DNA of 64,000 bases from Megachile rotundata (lineage: Eukaryota > Arthropoda > Insecta > Hymenoptera > Megachilidae). A program made the translations under genes and the position numbers. Positions within the stretch are counted from its first letter, which is position 1. Every line of letters begins with the position of its first letter. Location of the stretch: positions 13,268,001 to 13,332,000 of the forward strand of contig NC_134993.1 in the NCBI RefSeq assembly GCF_050947335.1. Direction: 5' to 3'. Below, one piece after another: positions 1 through 15,200 of this stretch. The notes below the pieces were generated by a model. The model saw only the letters and a program-made list of their open reading frames with translations, searched no databases and was not told where the DNA came from.

Positions 1-165
1 CATATCGTCGCGGGCTTGCGAGAGGAATATTCCGCTGGACTTTTGACTCGAGGAAGACAATGGGAGAAGGCGTGTAGGATATAATCTCGAATAGAAGGAG
101 AAGATGAGAGCACGTAGTAGATGAGGATGTAGTAGAAGATGGAAGCAGTGGAAAGGGAAGTTTAC

Positions 166-270
166 CTTCAGCTGATGCATCTGTTGCTCGTGCAACTCTG
201 CCAGTTGTCGTTCCTGCGCCTGGTACTGCTGTCGCAGTATCTGCTGCTGTAGCTGATGATGCTGCTGCAG
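166..270 (-). CDS. HDAC4: HDAC4-like exon: glutamine-rich coiled-coil segment
   Basis: This 105-base, 35-codon exon has an acceptor TTCTGATTTCAG on its high-coordinate side and a donor AAG/GTAAAC on its low-coordinate side. It encodes a Gln-rich helix with the spacing of Leu, Ile and Gln seen in the class IIa HDAC oligomerisation domain. It is phase 0 at both ends. The next exon lies beyond the left edge. Confidence 0.8.
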
Positions 271-3200
271 CTGAAATCAGAAAATGTGCACGTGGTTCAG
301 CGTTCGAAACGGTTGGTTTTCGCGAATCGCGTGACCCAGACGGTACACGCGAGTACGCACGCGTTCTCGCTCGAGTTTAAAAATAACGCGCGACCGACGT
401 CGAAGCCAGCGAGCGGTTTGAGAGCGCGACGCGCGGGAAAACGGCATCCTCGGCTATTTATAGAGAGAAAAATATGTCGGTTAGAGGACCGCGAGGCGGA
501 AACTCCCGCGTCTTGGGGCCGAGGATCGAGCGACTGAACGACGAGGACGACGACGAACTGGAGCGTGCACCGAGAGAGGAGAAATTAGAGAAAGAGAGAG
601 AGATAGAGAAAGAGAGGAGATACGTTACCTCGAGTATTTTTTGTTGGAGCGCGTGACCGTGCAGGGCGGTTGGGTCGGAGGCGGTGTGGTACGCGCTGGA
701 CGTCAAGGTGGTCGCAGCACCGCCAACTCCGCCGACCAGCTCTCTCGGCCTAGACATCGGTGAGCCCGGCGTGTCCCTGGCCATTTCTGCGCACACACGA
801 CCGCTCGTGTTTCAAACAGGAAGAAAAAGAAGAAGAAGAGGAGGAAGAGAAGGAGGAAGAAGAAGAAGACTTTCTTCTTCCTCTTCCTCTTTCGCTTCCC
901 GTTTCTCTACCTCTCGGTCGATCACGGGGGAGGAAGGGGGTCAGAGATCGGCAAGGCCGACTGAAGACGCCGAACAGTCGTGCTTGATCGTTAAACGGTA
1001 GGAAAAGCTCGAGGCTCGATAGCGTTATTTTTAGACGCGTCATGCGCGGCAACCACCGTACGAGTCTTTTCGGCCGGTTTCGCGGGGGAAGCTTACCTTT
1101 CTGCGGCAGATGGGTAAACGCGGACGCGATTTCGACGCTTCCGTAACCCACGTCTTCTGGAACAGACACAAAGCATCCTTTTAACGCGCCGCGATTTTTC
1201 CGAGGAGAGGGGGAAGGAAACGGGAAGGTGAGAGAGCGCGAGCGAACTGAGAGAAGGCGAGCGAGGGGTCACTGCACGCTGCATTCCGACGAGTCAAGTC
1301 CAAGGTTAATCGCGGAGGAGGGCCGCTCGCTCTGCTCTCGCTTCCTTCTTCTCCCGTTTGGCGCGGACGAGCGACGTTCCTGAGAACGGGAACCCTTCGA
1401 GTTTCTTAAGAGTCGAGAAACGGACTATACGATTGATGAATATACTTGGTGACCAAACGATATAGATAAATTTTGCTGGAGCCATTGGGCATCTTTAGGG
1501 ACTGGCATGTGCAGTGTCGTAAAATAAAAAATATCGGCCATGTTCATTTTTTGGGGCTTCACTCAACAGGAGTGATGTTAAACAGAATATTAACAGAAAA
1601 TTACTTTTTGTAATTTGTTCAAAATATTCTATTATTAATATTAAAAATTAAATAATATATTAAATATTAATATTAATGTTAAGAACTGAAGTTTGTTCTT
1701 TAGGTTTGTCTTTAACAGGACTGACATTAAACAGAACATTAACATGACATTACTTTTTGTAATTTATCCAAAATATTGTATTATTAATGTTAAAAATTAA
1801 ATAATATATTAAATATCACTATTAAATATTAATATTAATGTTAAGAACTCAAGTTTGTTCTTTAGGTTTGTCCTTAACAGGACTGACATTAAACAGAACA
1901 TCTACAGAACATTAATTTTTGTAATTTATCTAAAATATTCTATTATTAATATTATTATTAATATTAACTATTAAATAATGTATTAAATATCAATATTATT
2001 AATATTATAGTATTTATAATATTATAAATACTCTGTGTTAAATATTCTATAGTTCGGACGTGAACAAAGAATTCTACTGTCGATATCGAACTTGGTACAT
2101 GCTTTTCGTTTTAATAGCAGCGTTACAGTCAGGACTACTTCCCGCCAGAATTCAAACTTGAGCGCGCGAAAACGGGTAAGGGTGCATTTACAACGCGCGA
2201 ACTGTTCCCGCCGTATTAACTTACGTTTATCAGTTTACATTTATCAGGGCTTGTACTTATGGTTACAAGTTAAGAGTCTTAGTTTATAAATTTAGAACCT
2301 TGCATAAATTTCCCTAGCTTTGTCCCTAGATCTCCAAAGACATCTGCACGTTTGTATATTTTTCTTGGGTCTTCAAATTCGTAACACATTGAGTAACACA
2401 TCAGTCAACGCTAACTTTCAGTATAAAATACAATACAAAATTAAAGAATCTACATTATTTGTAATTACCTAAAATTCCTTTGTAAAATTAATTTTTATTT
2501 GTTACATGTTTGTATTAATCAATTGTATTAATGTACTTAAATATTTCTTTCTAAAAAATGTTAATAGACTTCATTTTATTCTGTCATATTAATAAACTTC
2601 ATTGTACTGTATCATATTAATAGACTTCATTGTATTTTATCATACTAATAAACTTCATTGTATTGTATCATATTAATAGACTTCATTTTATTGTGCCATA
2701 TTAACAGACTACATTTTATTTTATCATACTAATAAATTTCATTGTATTGTATCATATTAATAGACTTCATATTATTGTGCCATATTAACAGACTTCATTT
2801 TATTTTATCATACTAATAAACTTCATTGCATTGTATCATATTAATAGACTTCATTTTATTGTGCCATATTAACAGACTTCATTTTATTTTATCATACTAA
2901 TAAACTTCATTGTATTGTATCATATTAATAGACTTCATATTATTGTGCCATATTAACAGACTTCATTTTATTTTATCATACTAATAAACTTCATTGTATT
3001 GTATCATATTAATAGACTTCATTTTATTGTGCCATATTAACAGACTTCATTTTATTTTATCATACTAATAAACTTCATTTTATGTTATCATACTAATAGA
3101 TTTCATTTTATGTTATCATACTAATAAACTTCATTTTATGTTATCATACTAATAGACTTCATTTTATGTTATCATACTAATAGACTTCATTTTACGTTAT

Positions 3201-6200
3201 CATACTAATAAACTTCATTGTATTGTATCATATTAATAGATTTCATGTTAGTGCGCCATATTAAAAGACTTCATTTCATTGCGTCATACAAATAGACATC
3301 ATCTAATGTCACTCAACGTGTTACTACAAAAAAATATTGAAACAGTGAAAATTCGCATATTAGCAATATACCAAGGAAAATTTGCGGTAGACTGTACGTC
3401 GCGTAGGTCAGTGGAGGCAGAGAGAGACCGTAGAGAGAGAGAAGGAAAAAGGTCAGCGCGTTCGTTCGAAAGTGAAAATATCGGAGCGAAAAGGCCGCGA
3501 TTCGCCGCGAACAGGTCGAAACGAGAGGAGAAACGCGCGAGCGAAGCAAGTTTTTACGCGCGTTCCTTCTGGCTGGTGGCCGAGTAGCTAAGATTAGTCG
3601 AACGCTCTCTATATATAGCATGACATTTATACACGCGCCTACTAAACGCGAGAACTTACATCCCCTCGTACGCCCCCGAGCATCTCGTTTTCAACGCGCG
3701 CTTTTATCACTGACGCTTCTTCGAGTACGCGATTTTCCCGAACGCGCGATTCCGAACACGTCCCGATTTCCGCCTCGCGAACCCCGTCTTTTCGAGAAAG
3801 GAAATCGTCGAACGGAAGAAACCGCGTGGGTGGCACATCTCGATAGAGAACAACGACCCCGACGCCGAATCGCACTCTGTTGAAAAACTGCATAACCTCT
3901 AAACACGACACTTCCGCTTTCTGACTAAACCAAAATTACACTCATTTAATTACACTCACTCATTTATACAGTTTACCTGTTTATAAACAGCCTCAAGTAC
4001 ACATAACCTATTCATGAAACGTTAGTTTATTATTCTTGTCAGTAGCTGAATTTACATCCACAGTAAATTCTGTATATTCAGAAATTATATTCCACACTAA
4101 TTTTAAACAGTTCTAAGAAGGCAATTTTCCGACAACTGTACCGGTCACACACCACTTCCGGCTCATTTCCGGTGAAGTTTAAAATTTCATGTTCACAAGT
4201 TTAAACGACGAAAAGCTCGGCCGGGGCGACGACGGTCTTCGTCCGCGTTCTAAATTGATCCCGTGACTTGGTCTAAGTGGCGCGAATGATTCCAGTGACG
4301 TCAGCCACGTTTCGGTTTCACCGTCGCCTTGCCTCGTATCGTCGCATCTTGCCGTGTCTCTTCGCAATTTACGAGTCGCGAATTACGGGAAATAGCAACT
4401 GCGTCGCGAATTGTCTGTGAAGGGCGACAGCCCGTTTCCAGTTCACCGAACGATAAACGCGACTTCCGCTGATGCGTTTACATCGAGCGTTGCATCCCCA
4501 CTTCCGAATTCAACATTCTTTCACACTTGAATTTCGTCGGGTAAGGGTAGTCTTTATGTAGGTTTCTCTGTTTGGCCACCGTAATGGCGCTGCGACACAA
4601 AAGTCATCTTTAAAGAAATTCGTGACAGATAACGAAAGTATTAAAAATAATTGATTATAGATACTTGTCACTTACGCAGCGCCCGTGGTCACTTTATGAA
4701 ACACCCTTTTCAATAAGATCTACCCCCACTCCTGAAGATTCGGATGATCGAGGGCGCTTATTCGTTCGGTGGAAACGCGCTGACCGTCGCAACCTTTCGC
4801 ACTGACAAAGTTCATTGGCCGATTCGAGACGAAATCGTTTAGGAACTTGTCAAAAAAACCGGTCTTCTGCGACGGAACCGAACGACCGATTCCGGAACTG
4901 TACGACAGATTCCGAACGAAATCAGAAAACATTGCTCACCATTGTAACGACGATCTGGACACGGGTGAACGACACGGAGTGAGGTGACGCGACGCGTCGC
5001 GTCGGTCGCTAGTTCCCGTAACGAACTGTCGCTGGTTACGAACGAGCACAACAGGTGGTCCGGTGCGCGTTGGAAACGGTATGTCGATCTGGACGATCGA
5101 ATAGAGTTGACAGGCGCGAAAAAGGCAAGACGAGGATCGGGAAAAGGCGTGGAGATTTACCTCGCGATTGCGAATCTCGTTGCGAGCGTCCTACTCGATC
5201 GAGCAACGAAAACGGCGAGAACGAAGCGTCGAGCGGAGACGCGACGAGGTAAGAAACTCGCGTCGTCGCGGCGCGCATCGCGCGACGTCCGTTTTCCGAT
5301 TAAACTCGATTCAAGGAAGTGCAGGGCTGTCGAACACGCCGCGAACGCCCAAAGGAAACTGTACAAGGTGCCTCGGTTCTTTCGAGATTCCCTCTCCTCC
5401 GGCGTTATTTCGCGAGTACGCGGCGATCGACGCCAGCGCCGTGCCTCGTCAGGATCGCGAATCTTCGCTATTTATAGCACACCCGGTATCGTACCCGTCT
5501 CTTTCTATCTATTTATCTATCCATCTATTCCTGCGTCTTTGTCTATTATTCTTCTGTTTTCTTCCGATTGCCACCCACCGATTGCGTACTAGAGAAACCT
5601 GACCAAAATTTTGAAACCGATTTCAGCGGAGACTGTAATATAGCCAAGGAAAACTATAATTGTCTTGAACAATTGTACGGTTAGATAAAACGAATGAAGA
5701 AGTTTATAGTGAAGTTGATCAATAAAGACTCTTGAGGATTTCTGCTAAAATACTTTCGGCCGCCATATTGTTTACGGACATGAAGTCTAGACATGTCTTT
5801 CGGAATTAAAGATTCGTAAGTAGATGTGAACAATGCTTTTCCATTACGTTTATTTAATTCTATCCATTTTATTTTACACAATAGTTTAGTGTTAAGGTAA
5901 GATTATGGTCACATAAATGTCACCATTTTCAACAGACTTTCATCTGCAATTGATCGATAAACTTGCACTGTTTTATTTTTTGTACGACACGGTTTATATT
6001 TCAGGCGCTCAAGAATTATTTATCGTTCATTGTTTTAACGATGGGAACCATTATTGTATATTAGAACGTTAAGGTAAAAATAATCTCTTAAAATAAAAAA
6101 ATAAATTCAACCTTCTTTTTTAGGAAAAGAGCAGTTGCATTTTTTAGACAAAATGGCTGCTATCGGTGCTGTAAAAATGTCACTTTATAAATACCTTAAT

Positions 6201-9200
6201 GAATATAAAACCCAAAGTGTAGGTCTGATAAAAATAAGAAAAAAAAGTGTAAGTCCTATATTATAAATTTATCAAAATTATGTTTGTGTGAAGAAGGATG
6301 AAATTTAATTTACTCAATGTATAATGCAATTTTTGTATTCACAGGGGCAACATAACCACAGTAAACAATAGAAGAATGCTGTTATTAATAAGTTTGCAGT
6401 GTTCAAAAATGTTTTGACCATCAAAATTATGTTTGAGTGAGAAAGGATGAAATTTAATTTACTCAATGTATAATGCAAATTCTAATGCAATTTTTTTATT
6501 CACAGGGACAACATAACCTGAGTAAACAATTGAAGAATGCTGTTATTAATAAGTTTGCAGTGTTCAAAAATGTTTTGACCATCAAAATTATGTTTGAGTG
6601 AGAAAGAATGAAATTGAATTCACTCAATGTATAATGCAAATTCTAATGCAATTTTTGTATTTACAGGGACAACATAACCTGAGTAAACAATTGAAGAATG
6701 CTGTTATTAATAAGTTTGCAGTGTTCAAAAATGTTTGTGTGAGAAAGAATGAAATTTAATTTACTCAATGTATAATGCAAATTCTAATGCAACTTTTGTA
6801 TTCACAGGGACAACATAACCTGAGTAAACAATTGAAGAATGCAGTTATTAATAAATTTGCAGTGTTCAAAAATGTGTGTGTGAGAAAGAATGAAATTTAA
6901 TTTACTCAATGTATAATGCAAATTCTAATGCAATTTTTGTATTCACAGGGAAAACATAACCAGAGTAAACAATTGAAGAATGCAGTTATTAATAAATTTG
7001 CACAGAAATATTTTTGTGGCTACAATATTTGGTGCAGAACATGTCTGGCACAAAATGTCGGGTACAGAGAAAACAGAAGAAACAAGGTTTTAGGTAAATT
7101 TCAGCGAATGTGGAGCACCGTGTCGGCGTCGCGACGCGTCACATCGAGCAGGTGGTTTCTGGCTAGCCGGCGCGACGCGTTGGATCGGTGGCCATTTCCA
7201 GAGGACCGCGAGCATTAATCGATCGATAGTTAGCCAGCTGGTTGGCGTCCCAGCGGCGTTTCCCCGAGTTTCTTCGATTCCATTCGAAAGAAGGATGGCC
7301 TCCGAGACGGCTAGTCACGAGAAAGCTTCCGAAAATAGGTGGCAAGGTCACCCCTTCTCGGCTCCCTCGATCGACCGAAAAGCCGATAGCGAACCGTGGA
7401 CGATAAAGGGCTTTTCGAATGGTCGAAAACGTTCCCGCTCCCCCGGTGCGGTGTTTTGAATTTTTCTGAAAGATGGCGCGTGTTGGGTAGCACCGCCACT
7501 CCGTCCAGGGTCTCTCGTCACTTCCAACTATTTATAGACGACCGCTCGATATGATGTACCGGCGTTATTTTTAGCGGCTTACCTAGCTACGGCCCTTTCA
7601 CCCCTTCGAAATAGCGCTCGGGTACACTCGGGGAACGTCGCGATCGATCGATCGATGCTCCGGAGTTCGATAAATCCCGCCGATTTTTCCCGCCTTCGAA
7701 CGCGACGTTTATTTGCGTGCTCGATCACGTAACTACGTTTAATTACGTGTTGGCGCAATTATACCGTCAACTACCTTCCGCTCGAAATAGCCGAATCGAT
7801 ACGAGCCGAACGTCCGAAGGCTCGCGACGTTACCCCGATTCCCCGTCCAATTCGCTGGAACGAGAAAGCGGGAGATCATACACGTGTCCGAACCCGTGAT
7901 ATTCGACCTAGCTAAAATACTGCATACGGTGAACGGTGCATCTATACTTTTCAAAATAGAATGAAACCTTTTACTGTGCTAAATTATACAGGGTAATATA
8001 TACAATTTTTTATCATTTTAGCAACCGTGGTTTATGCAAACAAATTTTTTTATACTGTTTTTTAACAAGTTTTAATTTTATCTCAATAAGGTTCTCCACT
8101 AAAGGAAATTTTTTTTTATTTAATCTTAATGTTAAATAGCAGATTATGATACTAAAAATAGGATAAATACAAAAATCTTTTTGTACTACTTTTTAATAAG
8201 TTTTAATCCTAAACTAATTTTATTAACTGAGTTTGTTAAATGACTTAAAAGATTGATGTTCTGTTTAAAAAAATTTTTTGTAGATTGTTAAGTTAATTTT
8301 ATTAAAGAGAAAAAATTGTATGTAAATTTTTAAGTTAATTTTTTTAAAGAGAAAAAATTGTATGTAAATTTTTAAGTTAATTTTTTTAAAGAGAAAAAAT
8401 TGTATGTAAATTTTTAAGTTAATTTTTTTGAAGAGAAAAAATTGTATGTAAATTTTTAAGTTAATTTTTTTGAAGAGAAAAAATTGTATGTAAATTGTTA
8501 AGTTAATTTTTTTAAAGAGAAAAAATTGTATGTAAATTTTTAAGTTAATTTTTTTAAAGAGAAAAAATTGTATGTAAATTTTTAAGTTAATTTTTTTAAA
8601 AAGAAAAAATTGTATATAAGTTTTTAAATACTTAGTAAATTAGAAAATTAATTTTGTAAAAAGATCTTGAAAGTGGTTCGTATAGCGAAAATATCGAGGC
8701 ACGTACTTGAAAAAAAATATATTCTTAAGGTGCAGAAATATCGTCTCTGAAAATATCAATGCACACCCGATATTTCTCTCCTTGTTAGTATAAATAGTTC
8801 GTGTCTTGGTACCTCCCCCTAAAATATTGTCGTCATGCAATACTGTATTGTTCATCAACATCCCGGAATAGCCAGACTCTATTAAGGTGCCACGAAATCG
8901 GTTTAACATACGCAATTAATGTAACTGCTCAAATATTCCGTTTATTTGCATCGTCAAATAAACACGTATTCTACGATCCACGTGTGATGCTATTATAATT
9001 ACACAACTGTACTTTGAACTCGACATATTTTAAGTGAAAATGAAAGTACTTTGCAAATACAAATTTTTGTATTTTAATATTTTTATTATTGCTTTGTGCT
9101 TTAAGAGAAAATTTACTTTGTTATTATTATTGCATTTTCATTGTTGTGAAATATTTTTAATATTAGTTAGAATTTTGCATCTTAATATATTTCTAAAATG

Positions 9201-12200
9201 TTTATGTATTTTGCAAATATTATTGCATTTCAATTTGCTGTGAAATATTTTTAATATTAGTTAGTACTTGAACCTTAACATATTTAAAATAAAATTTAAA
9301 CATTCTGCAAATACATAAATAAAATAAATACAATGCATAATAAAATTTAAGTACTTTGCAAATAATATTGCATTTCAATAGCTGTGAAATATTTTAAATA
9401 TTAGTTGTTACTTTAAACCTCAATATATTTAAAAAAAAATTAAAGCACTTTGTAAAAACTAATTATTGTATTTTTTGTTATAAAATAATTTAAGTGTTTG
9501 TACCTCAGATTGTAAGCTTTTACTGTCACTAAATTTTGTTTTATTTTATTTTAATTTATTATTGTATATTTTATTGTATTTTATTGTTGTATATTTTATT
9601 TGATTTTATTTTATTATTGTATATTTTATTGTATTTTATTGTTGTATATTTTATTTGATTTTATTTTATTATTGTATATTTTATTGTATTTTATTGTTGT
9701 ATATTTTATTTGATTTTATTTTATTATTGTATATTTTATTGTATTTTATTGTTGTATATTTTATTTGATTTTATTTTATTATTGTATATTTTATTGTATT
9801 TTATTGTTGTATATTTTATTCTATTTTATTGTATATTTTAATTTATTTTATTATTACATACTGTATTTTATTTCATTATTAAATAATTGATATTATTACA
9901 TAACGTAATTTCCCTATAAAGTACTTGAACTTAAAAGAAGTACACGATATAAGTTATTCTTAAAATAGCTCGGAATACATTTCCAATAAATAATAGCCAG
10001 TACAGCCTATCTGATACGCAGAAACAGATAGAGAAAGGGGGAGGGAAACCGCTTCGTAGGTGGTCTCTCGGTAATACGCCGTATGGCGCGTTAGGACGAA
10101 AATAGTGGCGGTCCCGTTCGAAAATACCGCCTGCTAAAAATACCAGCAAAAATAAACGTCTACGCGTGCAAAAACACGCGTTAATATTCGCGATGCGTTT
10201 TCCTAGCGCTGCGCAAAGAACGCGGAGGTCGACGTACATTTACGTCAACGCTTTGTCACTTCCTTCAAATTAAGCGTTCTATCAATCACATTATTAAATA
10301 ATAAAACCTATTTCTGTTACATTAAATCGATCCATTAAACAGCGAATAAAAACGCTATTTAAATATTAATAAAAACCAGGCACGTGTCATGGATACAAAG
10401 TGTGTCGAAACTTTCGAGACGTTAAAATCTGCAAGTTCTTTAATTCGTCGCGGTATTTTCAAACGGCCGTAAAACGTGCGGCAAGTGGTGAGTCGCGTAC
10501 GCGTTGGCGCCACCCTGACAGTTCACGGCGACGCATTCACTGACTCATCGGAAACGCGGCCGACGACCACTAACAGTGGCGACGCGAAAGAAGAAGAAGG
10601 AAAAAATAGAGAGAAGAAAAAGAAAGGATACGATGGAAATAGAAGGGGTTCGATAGGCTGACCTTTGCACGGAGTATCGGAACGCGTTATTGGGCTAGGT
10701 TATCGGTTCCACCCGTTCCTTTCGTCCCCCTTGGTACGGCTGCCACCGTTCGCGAAACTGGGTTATGTTTACTACCCCCTCCCTTCCCGCGAAGTTTAGC
10801 GCCACCTACGCGACCGAGCGTCCGTTGGCCAAGGGACGAAACCGTGGACACCGCGAAACCGAAAGAATCGCGAAAGAGCAGAACCGCCACGAAGAAACGC
10901 CGTTCGCGTAGCAACGGGCCGTCGCGATAAAAATAGAAATACCCGCGGCGATCGATCGGCGCGTTATTCGTTTTCGTCGCGTCGAACGGGCAAATTTTCG
11001 GTACCGACTCTCCGGGAAAACTGTTTCTTCGTTTTTCGACGCAACGCCGTTGCGTAACGCCGCGTTACACAATCTTTTACAATAAAGGCGTCGAATATAT
11101 TTCCGCGACGTTATAAATAAACTACTCGGTTATGCTTGGCATTATGCATGCGCGCGTATTGGCGCTGTTACGTCGGACCCGCGGCCTACGTCCCGCTACC
11201 GGAAGCGATCTTGGTCGCGGTCGCGGTCTTGGTCGCGATCGACGGTCGTCGACGCTTGATCGATATCGAAAAACGCGGCTGAATTTACGAAACCGTCAAA
11301 GACGCCACGATAACGTCGTTACGGATGATAATTGTGTCCACCGGACCGATCTAATAATAGGTACGTACGTATCGATCCGCGTCACCGCCGCGCCGCAACC
11401 CATTATTCCCGTTCTCGGTCTCGGTCTCGCTCTCTCACTGTATTCACAAATACTCGATCAACGTATAAACTCTTTTTCGAGGAAAACACAGTCTCGGATG
11501 TCAAAGTAGATAATTTTTTCAGCTCAAGATTCAAACGGGTTCAACTGTTCCCGAGTTTTACCGAACATAATCGGAAGCGGCCGATTCGTCTCGGGCCGAG
11601 CTTGACCGAGGTTTACCGACGCGGGCCGAGCCGCGTTCGAAGCTCGCGCGTTTTTCGATCGCTGTTTAGCAAGAGTAACGAATCGAACTGGACTTCGAGG
11701 CGGAACGACGCGAGGTCGTTATCAAACGAAGCCGCTATTTATATCCGCGTTCCACGCGCTTCTACGACGATCTCTCGGATTAACCGAGTGCTTAATGCGC
11801 TATGTTTTTAGTGTTTCGGGACGAACGTCTCGGTAACGCAAGGTGAGAGAAAAAAAACAAAGAACGTCCGGTTTCGATCTTGTTGAAACGAGGTCGCGTG
11901 GAAAGAGGGGGGATCGCGTTTTGTCGCGTTGAAATCGATCGCGTTTTCGCTCGATACGTTCGATTCGACTCGATTCACGCCTACTCGCTCGTCAGAGAAG
12001 CGACGGGCTGGCAACGCGGTTGAGACGCGCGTCGAAACAACCGTGCGCGTAAAATAGCCTCTTAGAGTTTATTTTGATCGGCTCCATTTATTTTCGCTCG
12101 GTTTACCGTTTCCCAAGGATGTTTCCGAACGGTCTGGGGAGCGTGTCCGATAACGCGGAGCCGCGCTCTTCGTCGAGGTCACCGTCGCGTTCGATCTGGG

Positions 12201-15200
12201 AGATCGATGGCTCGCGACGGTGAAGGAAAGTTCGGTTTTGAGGTGCACGCGACGATGCCGGACGGGCAAACAAGAACGCGAAGGCCCGCGATGATCCATA
12301 TATTCGAGATCTATTCGGAGCCGAGGTTTGGAACCGTGCCAAATCTATTTTTCCGAGCGAAGGCGGGATCGCGTATTGTACCCGTGCTAATTTCGTCGCG
12401 TCGTAACGCGCTCCATCGACGAGGTGTGGGTGGCTGCTCGGTTCGCTGGGTGAGTGGGTGGCTCGCTCGCGAGTTTTCCGATCTTCCGCGAGCTTTATAC
12501 ACACATTTCGAATTACCCGCCCGTATTACCTTTTAGATTTTTACGCTGATGATGACTCAAGAGCCATAATAACTCAAGGAGGAGTTTTAAGGAGGACCTC
12601 TAAGGAGGACCTCTAAGGAGGAGCTTTAAGGAGGACCTCTAAGGAGGAGATTTAAGGAGGACCTCTAAGGAGGAGCTTTAAGGAGGACCTCTAAGGAGGA
12701 GCTTTAAGGAGGACTTCTAAGGAGGACTTCTAAGGAGGAGCATTAAGGAGGACCTCTAAGGAGGACCTCTAAGGAGGAGATTTAAGGAGGACCTCTAAGG
12801 AGGACTTCTAAGGAGGAGCTTTAAGGAGGACCTCTAAGGAGGACTTCTAAGGAGGAGCTCTAAGGAGGAGCTCTAAGGAGGACCTCTAAGAAGGCGCTTT
12901 AAGGAGGACCTCTAAGAAGGAGCTTATGGAGGACCTCTAAGGAGGACCTCTAAGGAGGAGCTTTAAGGAGGACCTCTAAGGAGGAGCTTTAAGGAGGACC
13001 TCTAAGGAGGAGCTTTAAGGAGGACCTCTAAGGAGGAGATTTAAGGAGGACCTCTAAGGAGGACTTCTAAGGAGGAGCTAGCTTTAAGGAGGACCTCTAA
13101 GGAGGACTTCTAAGGAGGAGCTAGCTTTAAGGAGGACCTCTAAGGAGGACTTCTAAGGAGGAGCTCTAAGGAGGACCTCTAAGAAGGCGCTTTAAGGAGG
13201 ACCTCTAAGAAGGCGCTTTAAGGAGGACCTCTAAGGAAGAGCTTTAAGGAGGACCTCTAAGGAAGAGCTTTAAGGAGGACCTCTAAGGAGGACTTCTAAG
13301 GAGGACCTCTAAGGAAGAGCTTTAAGGAGGACCTCTAAGGAGGACTTCTAAGGAGGACCTCTAAGAAGGCGCTTTAAGGAGGACCTCTAAGGAGGAGCTT
13401 AAAGGAGGACCTCTAAGGAGGAGCTTTAAGGGGGACCTCTAAGGAGGAGCTTTAAGAGGACATTATGACCTTGGACACTATCAGCAACTCTCATAAACAA
13501 GCTCTAACTGCAAGTTACTCCACCGAGAAAATTTGTCAATTTCAGCCCAGTCTTTCGATCAATCGATTATCGTGAATACGAAAGATCGAGCGGATCGCCT
13601 CATCAACGCGTCCCTCATTTGTCCAATCGCCGTTCATCGAGTGTCTGTCGAAAACGCAATGGATCCAAAGGTTAATCGCGTTCGTCAATCGTTGTTCTCA
13701 GGAGCGGGGCGTAGGTGGCAATCCATCCGCAGGAAAACCGCAAACCGAGTCGGCATCCTCGCCGGATTGGTAGCCGGCTGCGGGATCGTTCTCCATTACC
13801 TGGATCGATCGGTCGCAGCGTTCGAGCAAGACATCGAGATACCTCGGTTCCCGTGGGCTTTCAACAAGCCGTTCAAATCGTTCGACCACGCGACTCTCAG
13901 AAGAGGATGGGTCGTTTATCGAACAGTCTGTCACACGTGTCACAGTCTGCGCTATATTCGCTTCATGGACCTGGTGGAAACGACGCACACGAGGGAGGAG
14001 GCTAAAGCGATCGCCGCTGAATTCGAGGTCTTCTGCTTTCGACAACTTTATAAAGGATATTTCTGGACTTTAGTTCGATCACAACTGCGTAATACTGGAT
14101 ATCTTTGTTCAGATTGGGAATAAGTTCTTTGTAGTAGAAGCTGGGGTATAAGATCTACGTTATGTCTTACATGATGCAGCTAAAAGACACATGTATGTAT
14201 GGACATTTGTGTGCTATTATGTGTATGGACATTTGTGTGCTGTTATGTGTATGAACATTTGTGAGCTATTATATGTATGGACATTTGTATGATATTATAT
14301 GTATGGACATTTGTATGCTCTCATATGTATGGACATATGTATGCTATCATATGTATGGACATTTGTAGAGGAAAGCTGCAGTAGGACCTGTAGGGTCATT
14401 AGGATATTTAGGTCCAAGTTTATGAAACTCCTCCCAACTCATCTTAGGTCTTCCACTTTAAATTACAGAAAAAGACCCTTAGTCAGCTTTCATCCAGAAA
14501 GAGAATAATGTCATCCCTTAAGTATATTGTCATCTCTTAACGTCACCCCTTATTCATTGTACAATTTTATTTTTAAACCGAAATTCCCTGATGAGCTACC
14601 TATGAAGCCTAAACCGATGATTTCATAAAAGTAACCGACTATACAGGTGCAGGATGGTCCGGATGAAGTGGGTAACTACTACACCCGTCCCGCGAAACTG
14701 CTGGACTATATACCGTCTCCGTACCCGAACGAGGAGGCGGCGAGGGCCGCGAATTTCGGCGCGTACCCTCCGGACCTGACTCAGATGGTGCACGCTCGAA
14801 AATACGGGTTGGATTACTGCTTCTCTCTGCTGACTGGCTTCATGGATCCCCCTGCCGGCGTCGAACTGAACGAAGGTCAATACTTCAACATCTACTTTCC
14901 CGGTGGATTCACGACGATGCCGCAAGTACATAAGTTTCGAGCTGGTTCGAGCGTGGCAAAAACTTGCCTCTACGTTAGGTTTGTTTTAGCTGCTGTACAG
15001 CGGCATGGTGGAGTACGACGACGGCACGCCGGCGAGCGCGTCGCAAATGGCGAAGGACGTGGTGGAATTTTTGAAGTGGACCGCGGCCCAGGAGCTCGAC
15101 GCGAGCAAGGAGATGTTGATCAAAGGGCTGGGTATCTTTCTGCTGATGACGGCGTCGGCGTTCCACGTGTACAGACGCTACTGGTCGACCATAAGAAGTC

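Noticed and set aside
12574..13456. AAGGAGG repeated as ribosome binding sites
   Set aside because: The resemblance to a Shine-Dalgarno sequence is meaningless in a nuclear insect genome; the array is a minisatellite.
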